Source: JBFFZF01 sp050732695
GTDB taxonomy: Bacteria > Gemmatimonadota > Gemmatimonadetes > Longimicrobiales > RSA9
Length of the DNA stretch: 64,000 nt
NCBI GenBank assembly: GCA_050732695.1
Contig: JBOHRL010000093.1
Span: 6,472-70,471, forward strand
Direction of reading: 5' to 3'
Within the stretch, counting starts at the first letter, position 1, and each line of letters starts with the position of its first letter. Under the pieces are notes generated by a model. That model was not told where the DNA came from, searched no databases, and saw only the letters and a list, made by a program, of their open reading frames with translations. This document shows, in pieces, positions 28,403 to 37,800 of the stretch. Both the position numbers and the translations under genes were made by a program.

Positions 28403-28906
28403 ATGGCGACCCCGTCGTTGGAACCAGTCCTTGGCCGGCGTGAAAGCTTTCACGTCGCAGGAGTCGACGCTCGCACAACAAATGATGCAGAGACGAAGCC
28501 GGAATCCAGTCAGATGGGCCGGCTCTGGCAGCGCTTCTTCGATGAGAACGTCAGCCGCCGCACTCCCGGTGCCGTGCCCGGGCTCATCGCCGGTGTATAC
28601 TTCAATTACGAGAACGGCAGTGACGGTGCATACGATGTCCTGCTCGGTCCTGTCGTGACGCGGACGGACCTGATGCCCGACGGCCTGCGACTCGTTTCCG
28701 TGCCCGCCGGCGAGTACCTGTCGTTCCCGGTCGAGGGCATGCCGCCGACGGCAACGATCGAGGCCTGGTCTCGCATCGAGATCTGGTTCGCCGAATCACC
28801 ACACCTCCGTCGCGCGTTCACGTTCGACATCGAGCTCTATCGGCCAGGCGTGACCGAGATCCTCGTATCCGTCGAGAAGCAGTCGAGCCAGGAGGCACAA
28901 ACGTAA
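28403..28906 (+). CDS. GyrI-like / AraC effector-binding domain protein
   Basis: A stand-alone effector-binding domain of 167 residues. The pattern fits the GyrI-like/AraC-E-bind fold: FHVAGVDARTTND, LWQRFFDENV, IAGVYFNYENGSDGAYDVLLGPVV, LVSVPAGEYLSFPVEG, WSRIEIWFAES and FTFDIELYRPG. In known regulators this fold binds small amphipathic ligands or toxins; alone it may act as a ligand sink or hydrolase. It starts two bases after the lipoprotein stop and its own TAA overlaps the next ATG. Confidence 0.78.
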   Translation: MATPSLEPVLGRRESFHVAGVDARTTNDAETKPESSQMGRLWQRFFDENVSRRTPGAVPGLIAGVYFNYENGSDGAYDVLLGPVVTRTDLMPDGLRLVSVPAGEYLSFPVEGMPPTATIEAWSRIEIWFAESPHLRRAFTFDIELYRPGVTEILVSVEKQSSQEAQT

Positions 28907-29136
28907 TGAAGAGCGACGATACCACGATCGTTGCGCGATTCGGCTACCGCCACGAAGGCGAACTCGCCAAGGGCTACCTCGAAGATGCTCGAATCGATGC
29001 GATGCTCTTCGTCGACGATGCCAGCGGCATCGAAGCAGGCATGGCTTTCGTCAACAAGGCCAGACTCGTCGTGCGCAGGGAGGATGCCGAACGCGCGCGT
29101 GACGTCCTGCGCTCCGCCGGCATCCCAACGGAGTGA
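28906..29136 (+). CDS. DUF2007-type putative signal-transducing protein
   Basis: A 76-residue cytosolic protein (TIVARFGYRHEGELAKGYLEDARIDAMLFVDD, then KARLVVRREDAERARDVLRSAG). The beta-alpha-beta pattern, with helices after the first strand and at the end, fits the small DUF2007 family, which is named as putative signal transducers but has no proven role. The ATG overlaps the preceding TAA (TAATG), which ties it to the effector-binding protein. Confidence 0.72.
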   Translation: MKSDDTTIVARFGYRHEGELAKGYLEDARIDAMLFVDDASGIEAGMAFVNKARLVVRREDAERARDVLRSAGIPTE

Positions 29137-29247
29137 TCCACACACGCGTCGCGGCAACTCCCGCCTGCTGCGCGATCCGGAACTCGGCCCGCTCGGCCTG
29201 GGCGGGGCGGTTGACCGCTGGTCGCGGTTGCATGACCTTCTTCTTCC

Positions 29248-30678
29248 ATGCACGCGACCGCCCAGCGAGTGGTGCTTGTTCTGATCGACGGGGCACGAGC
29301 CGATGTGGTCCGCGATCTGCTCGACCGGGGCGACCTGCCGAACCTGGCCCGTTACGTGGTGGAGCCGGGCGGCATGACGATTGGTACCACGACGTTCCCC
29401 TCGACGACTGGCGTCGCCTACATCCCGTTTCTGTACGGCCAGTATCCCGGGACGCTGGGGATTCCGGGCATCCGCTGGCTCGACCGGGAGGAAGCGGCGG
29501 GTGGCTTGGCGGATCAGTGGCGAGGGGCGCGCAGCTATTGCGGGCCGCAGGGAGCGTGGTTCGATCGTGATACATCGCCTGGTCAGACGATCTTCGATCG
29601 GGTCCCGAGTGTTGCCATCTGCACGCCGATCACGCGAGGCCTTGCACGAGGCGCAGATCGGATCGCGACGAGGCGGGCGCTGCTGGGGGCACTGGCTCAT
29701 TATGCCGGAACCTATTTCTGGCTGGATCGTACGGTTTCGCGGGCGTGGCTGGCGGCGGCCGATGAGGCGGATTGGCGATTTCTGTTCGTGGTGTATCCGG
29801 GCCCGGACGGCATCACGCATCTGAAGGATCCGTTTCACGCGGCTGTACTTCAGAGTTATCGAGAGATCGATGCGGCGCTTGGTGCGTTTGTGGAGCGTGT
29901 GCGGAGCCGGGGCGAGACGCCGGCGATTGTCGTGGCAGCGGATCACGGGGCAAGCGCGATGCCGGTGCATCGGGACATTGCGATTGCATTCGAGAGATGG
30001 GGAATCCGCACGTTGCGGCATCCGCTGCATGTCTGGCGACGTGGGGCTGGTGCGGCGGTGATGGTGTCGGGAAACGCGTGCGCTCAGGTGTACTTCGAGC
30101 CGCGGTCCGGCCGTCGTGAGCCGCTGGTGATGGATGCGATGCCGGCGGATGTCGTAGCGCGCCTGGTCGAACTCGATGCTGTGCGACTGGCCGCGTGCCG
30201 GGACGGCGATGGCGGTGTCATGGTCCTCTCGCGGCAGGGAACGGCGCGAATTCGCGACGATGGTGCCATGGTGCAGATCGATCCGATCGAGGGCGATGCG
30301 CTTGGACTCGGTACGACAGCGCTGGCTCTCGACGATCGCGAGATGCTCGCGCGCAGCCGATCGACGGATGTTCCTGATGCACCGCGCCAGCTGTTGCAAC
30401 TTTTCCGCACGGATCGGGCGGGCGACCTGGTTCTGGCCGCTGGCGAGGGATTCGATTTTCGGGGACCGTGGGAGTTGCCCGAACACCGCGCCGGGCACGG
30501 CAGCCTGATCGCCGCACACATGGAAGTCCCGATTCTGTCGAGTGTGCCCCTTCCTGATTCGCCGATCCGGACGGCGGATCTGATGCCGACTGCGCTCGAG
30601 TGGCTGGTGGCTCCAGCTGGAGAAGCACTTGACGGCGTTCCATTCTCGGCACGTACGGACGCGCCAGCACGCCGATGA
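29248..30678 (+). CDS. Alkaline-phosphatase-superfamily phosphodiesterase
   Basis: Type I phosphodiesterase/nucleotide pyrophosphatase-like enzyme, 476 residues, with no signal peptide. Metal and catalytic residues are visible: VVLVLIDGARAD (metal Asp), FPSTTGVAY (likely nucleophile Thr), VYPGPDGITHL (second metal set) and VVAADHGAS (Asp-His pair), plus a late HRAGHGS that may supply the last His. The family cuts phosphomonoesters or diesters including lipid head groups and nucleotides. The ATG of a polytopic membrane protein overlaps its stop, suggesting that the substrate is a lipid or a membrane-carried compound. Confidence 0.86.
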   Translation: MHATAQRVVLVLIDGARADVVRDLLDRGDLPNLARYVVEPGGMTIGTTTFPSTTGVAYIPFLYGQYPGTLGIPGIRWLDREEAAGGLADQWRGARSYCGPQGAWFDRDTSPGQTIFDRVPSVAICTPITRGLARGADRIATRRALLGALAHYAGTYFWLDRTVSRAWLAAADEADWRFLFVVYPGPDGITHLKDPFHAAVLQSYREIDAALGAFVERVRSRGETPAIVVAADHGASAMPVHRDIAIAFERWGIRTLRHPLHVWRRGAGAAVMVSGNACAQVYFEPRSGRREPLVMDAMPADVVARLVELDAVRLAACRDGDGGVMVLSRQGTARIRDDGAMVQIDPIEGDALGLGTTALALDDREMLARSRSTDVPDAPRQLLQLFRTDRAGDLVLAAGEGFDFRGPWELPEHRAGHGSLIAAHMEVPILSSVPLPDSPIRTADLMPTALEWLVAPAGEALDGVPFSARTDAPARR

Positions 30679-31490
30679 AGAATCCACCGGTCGTTACCCA
30701 GGAAGGCGTGGCAGGCGCGACCACGCCAGGCCGTGCCGATCAGCAGTACCGTGAAGACCACGAGGGTTTTTCCGCTGTGGCTTCGCGCACGTGGCCCCGG
30801 CGGGTGTGGACCGTTCTCACGAAGCGACGGGGATCGCCACTCTGGTCCGCTGTTGTCCGCGTGACGGGGGTTCTTGGTGCGCTCGCGATCTGGCCGACGA
30901 CCATCTGGCCGGATGTCGCGGCGCTCGTCGGGTTCGCGCTCGTCACGATCGTTGTGAACGGGCCGTTATCACCGCTCTTCCCGGCCACGTACGAGCCGAT
31001 CCTGATGGCGCTGGGACGCGCGTATGCGCCGACGCTTGTGGCATTCGCCGGCATGCTTGGGATCCTGTACATCGAATACCTGAATTACCACCTGTATGGC
31101 GCAGCATTGCTGCACCCGCGTCTCGATGGGTTCCGTCAGAGGCGGCCGGTGCGGTGGGCGATCTCGCTGTTCAAGAAGCGGCCGTTCTTCGCGGTCTGGC
31201 TCTGTGCGTGGAGCCCGTTGCCATTCTGGGCGGTTCGCATGATCGCACCGCTCGCGAACTATCCGATTCGGCCGTACCTGTTCGCTACGTTCCTTGGCCG
31301 CTATCCGAGACTCTGGTTCTTCGCGGCGTTGGGCGGTGTCATCCCGGTCCCTACCAGCTGGCTCATCGCGATGGCTGTCATTCTCTCGCTGAGCGGACTC
31401 TGCGTTGCGGCATGGCGGCGGTGGGGGCCCGGAGCCAGAGCGGCCCGAGCCCGCGCTGCGGGTGCGCAGAGCACGGCACGGGCCGCCTGA
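30675..31490 (+). CDS. Polytopic membrane protein, VTT/DedA-like
   Basis: A 271-residue integral membrane protein with about five hydrophobic segments. The central part, VNGPLSPLFPATYEPILMALG and FFAVWLCAWSPLPFWAVRMIAP, matches the layout of VTT (DedA/Tvp38) proteins, where a re-entrant segment precedes a conserved Arg-Pro region; the match is only approximate. DedA-type proteins move polyprenyl phosphates or phospholipids between leaflets. It overlaps the phosphodiesterase gene by four bases (ATGA), so flipping and head-group hydrolysis could be linked; this is inference. Confidence 0.6.
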   Translation: MKNPPVVTQEGVAGATTPGRADQQYREDHEGFSAVASRTWPRRVWTVLTKRRGSPLWSAVVRVTGVLGALAIWPTTIWPDVAALVGFALVTIVVNGPLSPLFPATYEPILMALGRAYAPTLVAFAGMLGILYIEYLNYHLYGAALLHPRLDGFRQRRPVRWAISLFKKRPFFAVWLCAWSPLPFWAVRMIAPLANYPIRPYLFATFLGRYPRLWFFAALGGVIPVPTSWLIAMAVILSLSGLCVAAWRRWGPGARAARARAAGAQSTARAA

Positions 31491-31660
31491 TCCTTCCGCA
31501 CGTTCACCGATTGGCCTCCCGTTGCCGTACGGCAGGCGCGTCGAGCGATCAGCGCTCCTCCCGACGCGGAAGGTCTACGACGCCTTCCTCACCACGCGCC
31601 GGCCCGGTCGCGGATTTCGCGGACCGGGAAGCCGCCCATCGCCTCTGGACATCCGGCGCT

Positions 31661-32305
31661 TCACGCTTTCGGTGCAGCGACACCCTGCGTGCGGAACACT
31701 ATGGCCGCGAGAGCGCCGCCGGCGAGCGGACCCACGAGATAATACCACAGGTTGGCCATCGTGCCGCCGGACATCGCGCCTGAAACGAGGATGGGTCCGA
31801 CACCGACGGCGGGATTGAACGCACCACCCGAGATGGGCCCGCCCGCGAACGCTCCCACTACAACCGTGAAGCCGATTGCAAGGCCGAAGTAGGAGTTGCC
31901 TGCCGTTGCGGGTGCGGTCGCCGTGTTCAGCATGACAAGAGCCAGCGCAAATGTGTACAGGATCTCGACCAGCAGCACAGCCACGATGCTGGCGCCTTCC
32001 GCCGGTGCGGGCGCAAACGTCGATCCGGCGATCCAGCGCACGGCGAGTGCGGCGAGCAACGCGCCGGCAATCTGAGCGATCCAGTACGACACCGCATCCT
32101 TCGAGTTGATGGTTCCACGCATCAATACCGCGAGTGTAACGGCGGGGTTGTAGTGGGCGCCCGAGATGTGTCCGCCCATGTAGACCATGATCATGAGTGA
32201 GCAGCCGATCGCAAGCGGTGCGAATGGCGTTTGCGCCAGGACCGTGAGACCAACGGTGAGCACCAGGAAGAACGTTCCGATCGCTTCCGTCAGCAGTTTG
32301 TTCAT
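31661..32305 (-). CDS. Aquaporin (MIP family), second NPA lacks the filter Arg
   Basis: A 214-residue channel with six membrane spans and two half-helices. The first NPA box is SGAHYNPAVTL and the second is SGGAFNPAVGVGP. In classical aquaporins the second reads NPAR, and the Arg forms the selectivity filter; here it is Val. N-terminal MNKLLTEAIGTFFLVLTVG is typical of the family. The altered filter predicts a wider or differently selective pore, so the substrate may not be water alone. It is a few bases upstream of a nuclease-like gene on the opposite side of its start, with no clear functional link. Confidence 0.9.
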   Translation of the reverse strand: MNKLLTEAIGTFFLVLTVGLTVLAQTPFAPLAIGCSLMIMVYMGGHISGAHYNPAVTLAVLMRGTINSKDAVSYWIAQIAGALLAALAVRWIAGSTFAPAPAEGASIVAVLLVEILYTFALALVMLNTATAPATAGNSYFGLAIGFTVVVGAFAGGPISGGAFNPAVGVGPILVSGAMSGGTMANLWYYLVGPLAGGALAAIVFRTQGVAAPKA

Positions 32306-32312
32306 TGGCTCC

Positions 32313-33206
32313 TCACAGGGTTGCGCTGTTCAGCCAGGCGGTCCACCACAGGGAACGAAGGAAATCGGTGCCAGCGGCGAGGCGATCGAGCGCAAATGCC
32401 TCGTGTGCGCCGCTCTGTGTGTCCGGCCCGAACATCTCCTGCTTCTCGAGCCGGTACAGCTGATCGACCTTCGCGTGCGAGGAACGGAGGAACTGCCAGA
32501 CGTCATCGCGAACATTCACGAACTGGCGAGCATCCCCATCAAGACGGACGAGCAGCTCCTCGAACGTGATGTGCGAACCCACAAATTCGTTCTCGAAGCG
32601 CCAGTGGAACGTGCGTTCCGTCGTATAGCCGTCCGGGTTCGGCGTGTTCTCCGCCCAGCCATTGTGATGAATCGTCGTGTGGTGCGGATTCGCAGCATCC
32701 GTCGCATAGTGGCCGAGGATGCCGGCATCATCGAGAATGCGATGCTCCAGCCATTCGCGTTCGCGGGCATCCGTCGTGCGACGCCACTGCGCGAAACCAA
32801 TCGTCAACCGCTGCTGCATCTCGATGATGCGGAACGGCAACAGGCCAGCCTCCCGGCTGGGTCGCTGCATGCCCGTGCGCTGTAGCGCGGAGAGGTACTC
32901 GAATCGATCGCGCGCCGCCCGGATCGCTTCCGGGACAACCTCGAGGTCGATGTAATGGTCGTAACGAAACGCTTCATTCGCCTCGACCATTGCATCCGCC
33001 CGCCACCGGTCAGGCTCCGGGTTCAACCACCCGAGCCGGTCCGGCGCGACGCGGAAGAACTGCGGCATCTCAGCTGGCAACCTCGATGCCGCCGCCCGGC
33101 CCGCCATCACGTGACCCGCCTCACCCCAACGAGCGCCGCCCCCCATTGCCGCAACGACGAGCGCGCCCGCCACACCCACAGCCACCCTGCCCGGTGCCCA
33201 CCCCAT
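32313..33206 (-). CDS. Exported S1/P1-nuclease-like protein
   Basis: About 297 residues with an N-terminal signal (RVAVGVAGALVVAAMGGGA). The mature start WGEAGHVMAGRAAASRLP fits the Trp-Gly-x-x-Gly-His opening of the phospholipase C/P1 nuclease superfamily, in which the N-terminal Trp and following His bind zinc. Further histidines and aspartates occur in RYDHYIDLE, DAGILGHYATDAANPHHTTIHHNGW, which gives the HxxxD pair. The identity of the substrate is uncertain. The ATG at 33206 has AAGGAG six bases upstream; the frame extends further back only as low-complexity repeats. Confidence 0.7.
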   Translation of the reverse strand: MGWAPGRVAVGVAGALVVAAMGGGARWGEAGHVMAGRAAASRLPAEMPQFFRVAPDRLGWLNPEPDRWRADAMVEANEAFRYDHYIDLEVVPEAIRAARDRFEYLSALQRTGMQRPSREAGLLPFRIIEMQQRLTIGFAQWRRTTDAREREWLEHRILDDAGILGHYATDAANPHHTTIHHNGWAENTPNPDGYTTERTFHWRFENEFVGSHITFEELLVRLDGDARQFVNVRDDVWQFLRSSHAKVDQLYRLEKQEMFGPDTQSGAHEAFALDRLAAGTDFLRSLWWTAWLNSATL

Positions 33207-33415
33207 GCCGGACTCCTTCGTCTGAGTCCCGCCACGATGAGCCAAGGCAGGACCTGCGTCAACTCGGAAAAACAGAGCTTGTCTTCTGGAATCATGGCCG
33301 GATGAGGAGGACGAACTCCGGCGCCCGCGCGCAGGAACGTGCGGTGGGCGGAGGCGGCGACTATCCGGGACACGTTGCCGGCTGTGTCCGTTGTACGGAT
33401 GAACGGCGGGCACCG

Positions 33416-33613
33416 GGGCGGCGAGCCTACCCGGGTGGCGAGCTGACATTCGGCACCGGAGCGGCGAGCTGACATTGGGCGATAAATAATCCTCTCCCGA
33501 CGGAGCGGCGAGCTGATGTGGGGTGGCGAGCTGACGTGGGGCGGCGAGCTGACGTGGGGGCCGCGAGCTGGACGTGGGGGGCGGGCGAGCTGACGGCGAG
33601 CGGCCAGCTGACC
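33416..33613. repeat. Degenerate array of GGCGAGCTGACGTGG units
   Basis: About nine copies of a 16-22 base unit built on GGCGAGCTGAC(A/G)T(T/G)GGG start at 33417, 33437, 33463, 33507, 33525, 33543, 33562, 33584 and 33602. The four central copies are spaced 18-19 bases apart. It is not a CRISPR array, as there are no unique spacers of constant length. Confidence 0.75.
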
Positions 33614-33836
33614 ACGCCATTCGCGGCAATGTCGACACGGCCGCGGTCGAGATCGCAGCAGTTGGGGCATTGACCGCGCTATTCGCGGCAAAGTCCCAAC
33701 GGAGGCGGTCGAGGTCGCGACGGTTTGGGCATTGACCGCGCTACTCGCGGCAAAGTCCCAACGGAGGCGGTCGAGATCGCCACAGTGGCGCGTTGACCCG
33801 CGCCGTTCGCGGCAAAGCCCGCAGACCATTCCCGCA
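33611..33836. repeat. Tandem 61-62-bp repeats, about 3.5 copies
   Basis: Units begin TTGACCGCGCTATTCGCGG at 33670, 33732 and 33793, with a more diverged copy before (33611-33669) and a truncated last copy. The 33670 and 33732 units are nearly identical through AAAGTCCCAACGGAGGCGG. No open frame is kept, so they are non-coding. Confidence 0.75.
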
Positions 33837-33855
33837 CCCGCGGTTAATCCGTTGA

Positions 33856-33891
33856 ACCAGAAACCAGCCCCAGAAACCAGCCCCAGAAACG
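33856..33891 (-). repeat. 3'-end element (GTTTCTGGGGCTG repeats), copy 1
   Basis: A 36-base stretch, read leftward, starts two bases past the stop codon of the small secreted-protein gene and holds two and a half GTTTCTGGGGCTG units. The same 36 bases occur on the other strand at 62801-62836, just behind the SDR gene, and a shorter copy follows the thioredoxin-like gene. Confidence 0.7.
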
Positions 33892-33893
33892 CC

Positions 33894-34247
33894 TCACGTG
33901 GCGATGCCTGCGGTATCAGCGACATCGGTCTGAAACTCGATGCGGCCGCCATCGGGCAGCTCTTCGAACACGTGCACGGACGTGTACTGATCCACGCCCA
34001 TCGCGACGTGACCGCGTTGTTGCATGGCCGCGAATTCGCGTTCACACGTGATCCTCTCCTCGCCGGTTCGGGTGGCGCATGCTGCTGCGGTGTGCCGCGC
34101 ATGCTGCCGGGCGCGCGCGCTGGCTTGCGCTTTCGTGCCTGCTTGCGCGGCCGCCATGCTGGGGCCTGACAGCACGAGGCTTACGCCCAGCAGCGCAAGC
34201 TGGAAACCTGATCTCATGCATGAGCCGGGTGGGCATCGCGACGACAT
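33894..34247 (-). CDS. Small secreted protein of unknown function
   Basis: A 117-residue protein. The ATG at 34247 follows AAAGGAG, and a signal peptide runs through FQLALLGVSLVLSG to MAAAQA. The mature part has a basic stretch (ARARQHARHTAAACATRTG) with two Cys, then CEREFAAMQQRGHVAMGVDQYTSVHVFEELPDGGRIEFQTD. The end reads like two or three beta strands. No family is recognised. Its 3' end touches the shared GTTTCTGG element. Confidence 0.6.
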   Translation of the reverse strand: MSSRCPPGSCMRSGFQLALLGVSLVLSGPSMAAAQAGTKAQASARARQHARHTAAACATRTGEERITCEREFAAMQQRGHVAMGVDQYTSVHVFEELPDGGRIEFQTDVADTAGIAT

Positions 34248-34432
34248 GGATTTCGATCTCCTTTCCAGGAGAGGACGATTCAACTCGTCGTGCCATTGGT
34301 CGACTCGCACGCATGGTGCGTCCGCCGGCGCCACGCGCCTCGGGTCGCGCGACCGGGAGGATATCGATTCAATAACGTTCAACTCGTGGTGCCACGGAAA
34401 GTATCGATGGGCGAAGCGGTGCGAAGTGTCCC

Positions 34433-34510
34433 CGTGATCACCAGTCCACCGAGTTTCTCGTGATCACAAGTCCGCTGAGTTCCGCGTGATCTCCAATCGA
34501 CGAAACGCTC
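34433..34510. repeat. Three 26-bp tandem repeats upstream of the SusC gene
   Basis: Units beginning CGTGATCAC (or CGTGATCTCC) start at 34433, 34459 and 34485, exactly 26 bases apart, with AGTCC and GAGTT conserved inside. They lie in the 575-base gap between the small secreted gene and the SusC gene, about 315 bases before its ATG. They could be regulator sites; nothing else was seen in the gap. Confidence 0.7.
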
Positions 34511-34823
34511 GACACCTCTGCGTTACGCGTGCGGCGCGTGATCGCGCGTGCGCCCGCTGGCATTCTCGTCCCGGCTCGAGCGCGTCCCGTCCCTCCGCGA
34601 ACGCGCTTCATACCAACGGCGTCAATTCGTGCGACGTCGTCTCGTTCTAATGCGAGTGTCGGGGTTCACGTTTGCAATGCACACACGACGCAGTGTTGGC
34701 ACCGACGGAACCGAGTCGAGGTTCGATCGCGTGCGATGCATCGTTACGGGATGCCCGGCAACGGGCGTTTTCGCTGGTGGCAGCAAGCCGGCAGGCGTTG
34801 CCGGCCAAACGAGGAGGAGAAGA

Positions 34824-37800
34824 ATGCAGAATCGAAAGATGCGATGGAGTGCGGCGCTGGCCGCACTCACGCTGGTGGTGTGGCCAGGGGCGGGCCGTGC
34901 CCAGGAGTCAGGCACGGTCACAGGGCGAGTCATCGTCGCGGCCACACAGCAGCCATTAGTGAGTGCACAGGTGTTCATCGCGGGAACACAGCGTGGTGCG
35001 ATCACGAATCAGGAAGGCCAATACACGATTACGAACGTCCCGGCCGGAGCTCAGACCGTGACGGTCACGATCATCGGGTATTCGCAGGAAACAGCGGCTG
35101 TCAACGTGTCAGCGGGCGGATCGACAACAGCCAACTTCGAGATGCGCCAGTCTGCCGTCGAGCTGGATGGCATTGTCGTGAATGCAGTGACAGGCGAACG
35201 CGAGCAGCGGCGGGAGCTGGGCAACACGGTTGGCCGTATCGACGTGGAAGCGTTGGCGAAGGCCGCTCTGTCAAAGCCGGCAGACCTGATCACAGGGCGG
35301 ATAGCCGGCGTCGAGATCCGCAACACGAACGGCACGACGGGCACCGGCCAGAAGATCCGCATCCGTGGTGCGAACAGCATCTCGCTCTCGAACGAGCCGC
35401 TCATCATTGTCGATGGCGTTCGCTTCGACAATGGAACGGACTTCCTCGATCCGGACTTCTCCGAGGGCTCACCGGACCAGGTACCGAACCGGTTCAACGA
35501 CATCAACTTCGACGACGTCGCATCCGTCGAGGTCCTGAAAGGACCGGCGGCGGTGGGCGTGTACGGAACAGCCGCATCGAACGGTGTGATCCTGATCACG
35601 ACGAAGCGTGGTTCCGCCGGGGAGACGCGGTGGAGCTTCTATGCGGAGGGCGGCGTCGTTCAGGAACGGACCGAGTACCCGGAGAACCTGATTGCGCTCG
35701 CGCGCAGGCCGGACGGCGGGTTCTCCCACTGCTACAACTTCCTGCGCGCGGCCGGAACGTGTACACAGGATTCGATCGCTCGCTTCAATCCGTTCAATGA
35801 CGACAACTTCAGCCCGTTCCGTGATGGCAACCGCCAGAAGTACGGCCTGGGCGTGAGCGGCGGGACGGACCGCTTCACGTACTATCTCTCCGGCGACCTC
35901 GACATGGAGAATGGCGTCTACACGTCGAACACACTGGACAAGACGAGTCTGCGCGCCAACCTGCGTACCCAGCTTCGTGACAACATGACGCTGACGGCCT
36001 CGTCTTCGTATGTGACCAGCGATTTCTCGCAACCGTCCAACGACAACAGTGTGTTGAGTCCGATCCTGAACAGCATGTTCGGGCGTGCACTGTTCGATCG
36101 CTCGACGCCGAACCGGGCATTCTTTCGGTTCAATAACACTGTGACAACGGAGCAGTACTTCGCCACACAGGAAGTCGAGCGGTTCACCGGCAGTGTCTCG
36201 GCGAACTGGCAGCCCTTCTCGTGGCTGGCGGTTAACGCGACAGGCGGGCTCGACGAGTTCAGTCTGCACGACACGCAGATTCTCGAGCCGAATGTTGCAC
36301 CGATCGCGGCAACGTGGGTGAACGGCTGGGCCGAGGAGAGCCGGGCGACCAACTTCCAGTATACGGCCAACGGGGCCGCAGTCGCATCGTTTCAGCTCAC
36401 GCCGTCGATCACATCGCGATCGACGGTCGGTGTCGACTACAACAAGCAGAGGTTGGGCGCAACGCGGGCGAAGGGGTTCGGCATCACGCCCGGAACGCGC
36501 TCTCTGGATGGGACCAGCTCGCTGTTCGCAATCGACGAGGACAACACGGACGTTGTGACGGTTGGCGGTTTCGCGCAGCAGCTGTTCGGGTTCAACGGCC
36601 GGCTGTTTGTCGGTGGCGCGGCCCGCGCCGATGATAACAGCGCGTTCGGTCAGGAATTCGGACTCGTCTACTACCCCTCACTGACCGCTTCGTGGGTGAT
36701 CAGCGAAGAGCCGTTCTTTCCGCAAGGCGAGTTCCTGAGCGCGCTCCGCCTGCGGGGTGCGCTGGGTGAATCCGGCCAGCGGCCGCAGTTCCGCCAGGCG
36801 GAGACGTATTTCAGCCCGGCCACGGCGGCGACGCCGACGGGCGATGAACCTGGCGTCACGATCGGTGGAACGGGCAACCTCGATCTCAAGCCGGAGCGCA
36901 CGCGCGAGTTCGAAGTCGGCTTCGATCTCGGTCTCGTACAGGATCGTTTTGCGGCCGAGTTGACGTACTTCCGGCGTGATACACGCGATGCTCTGATTGC
37001 GCGCAACCTGCCACCGTCGCTGGGTCAGACCAACCCGGCAACGGGCAGCGGCACACGCTTCGAGAACATTGGCAAGGTCCGGAACCAGGGTGTCGAGGTC
37101 GCGCTCAACATGCGGCTCGTCGAGACGCAGCCGTTCCAGTGGAACCTGCGGCTTTCGGGCAGCACACTCGAAAACGAGATTCTCGATATGGGCGTGGGCA
37201 TCGACCCGATCCTGCTGAATCGCGGTGCACAGCAGCACATTGTCGGCTATCCGGCGGGCGGCTACTGGCAGCCACGGATCTCGTGGGACGACGCGGATGG
37301 CAACGGCTTCCTCGGGCTGGATGAGGTGTCGGTCGAGGACTCGCTCAGCTACATCGGGCCGTCACTGCCCACGCGCATGGCATCGCTTTCGACCGACGTA
37401 CAGCTGTTCAACTTCCTGCGCGTTTCGGCTCTGCTCGAGGGTCGTGGCGGTCATTACAACCAGTATTACACGGAGAACTTCCGTTGTACGTTCTCGCTCG
37501 TGACGGCCGATCGCGGTTGTCTCGGCCTCGACGACCCCGATGCCACGCTCGAGGAGCAAGCCGCGCCGATCGCAAACCTGATCGGTGATCCGGAGACCGG
37601 CGCCGTCTCGACGGCCGGCCTGATCCACAAGGCCGACTTCATCAAGTGGCGCGAGCTGGCGTTCACGCTCACTCCGCCGCGCAGCTGGATCGACCGGATC
37701 GGTGGCGTCAGCGGTCTCAGTCTCACCATTGCCGGGCGCAACCTGCACACGTGGACGGACTATCCCGGCCTCGATCCCGAGATCAATGAGACCGGTTCAG

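Noticed and set aside
28837..30687. A 616-codon open frame on the minus strand
   Set aside because: Antisense to the phosphodiesterase gene, with Arg/His-rich translation and no domain or ribosome binding site.
32313..33638. Longer N-terminus for the P1-nuclease-like protein
   Set aside because: The upstream 144 codons are translation of the intergenic repeats; a good ribosome binding site and signal peptide place the start at 33206.
33416..33836. CRISPR array
   Set aside because: Units are degenerate, nearly contiguous and have no constant-length unique spacers; no cas genes are present.
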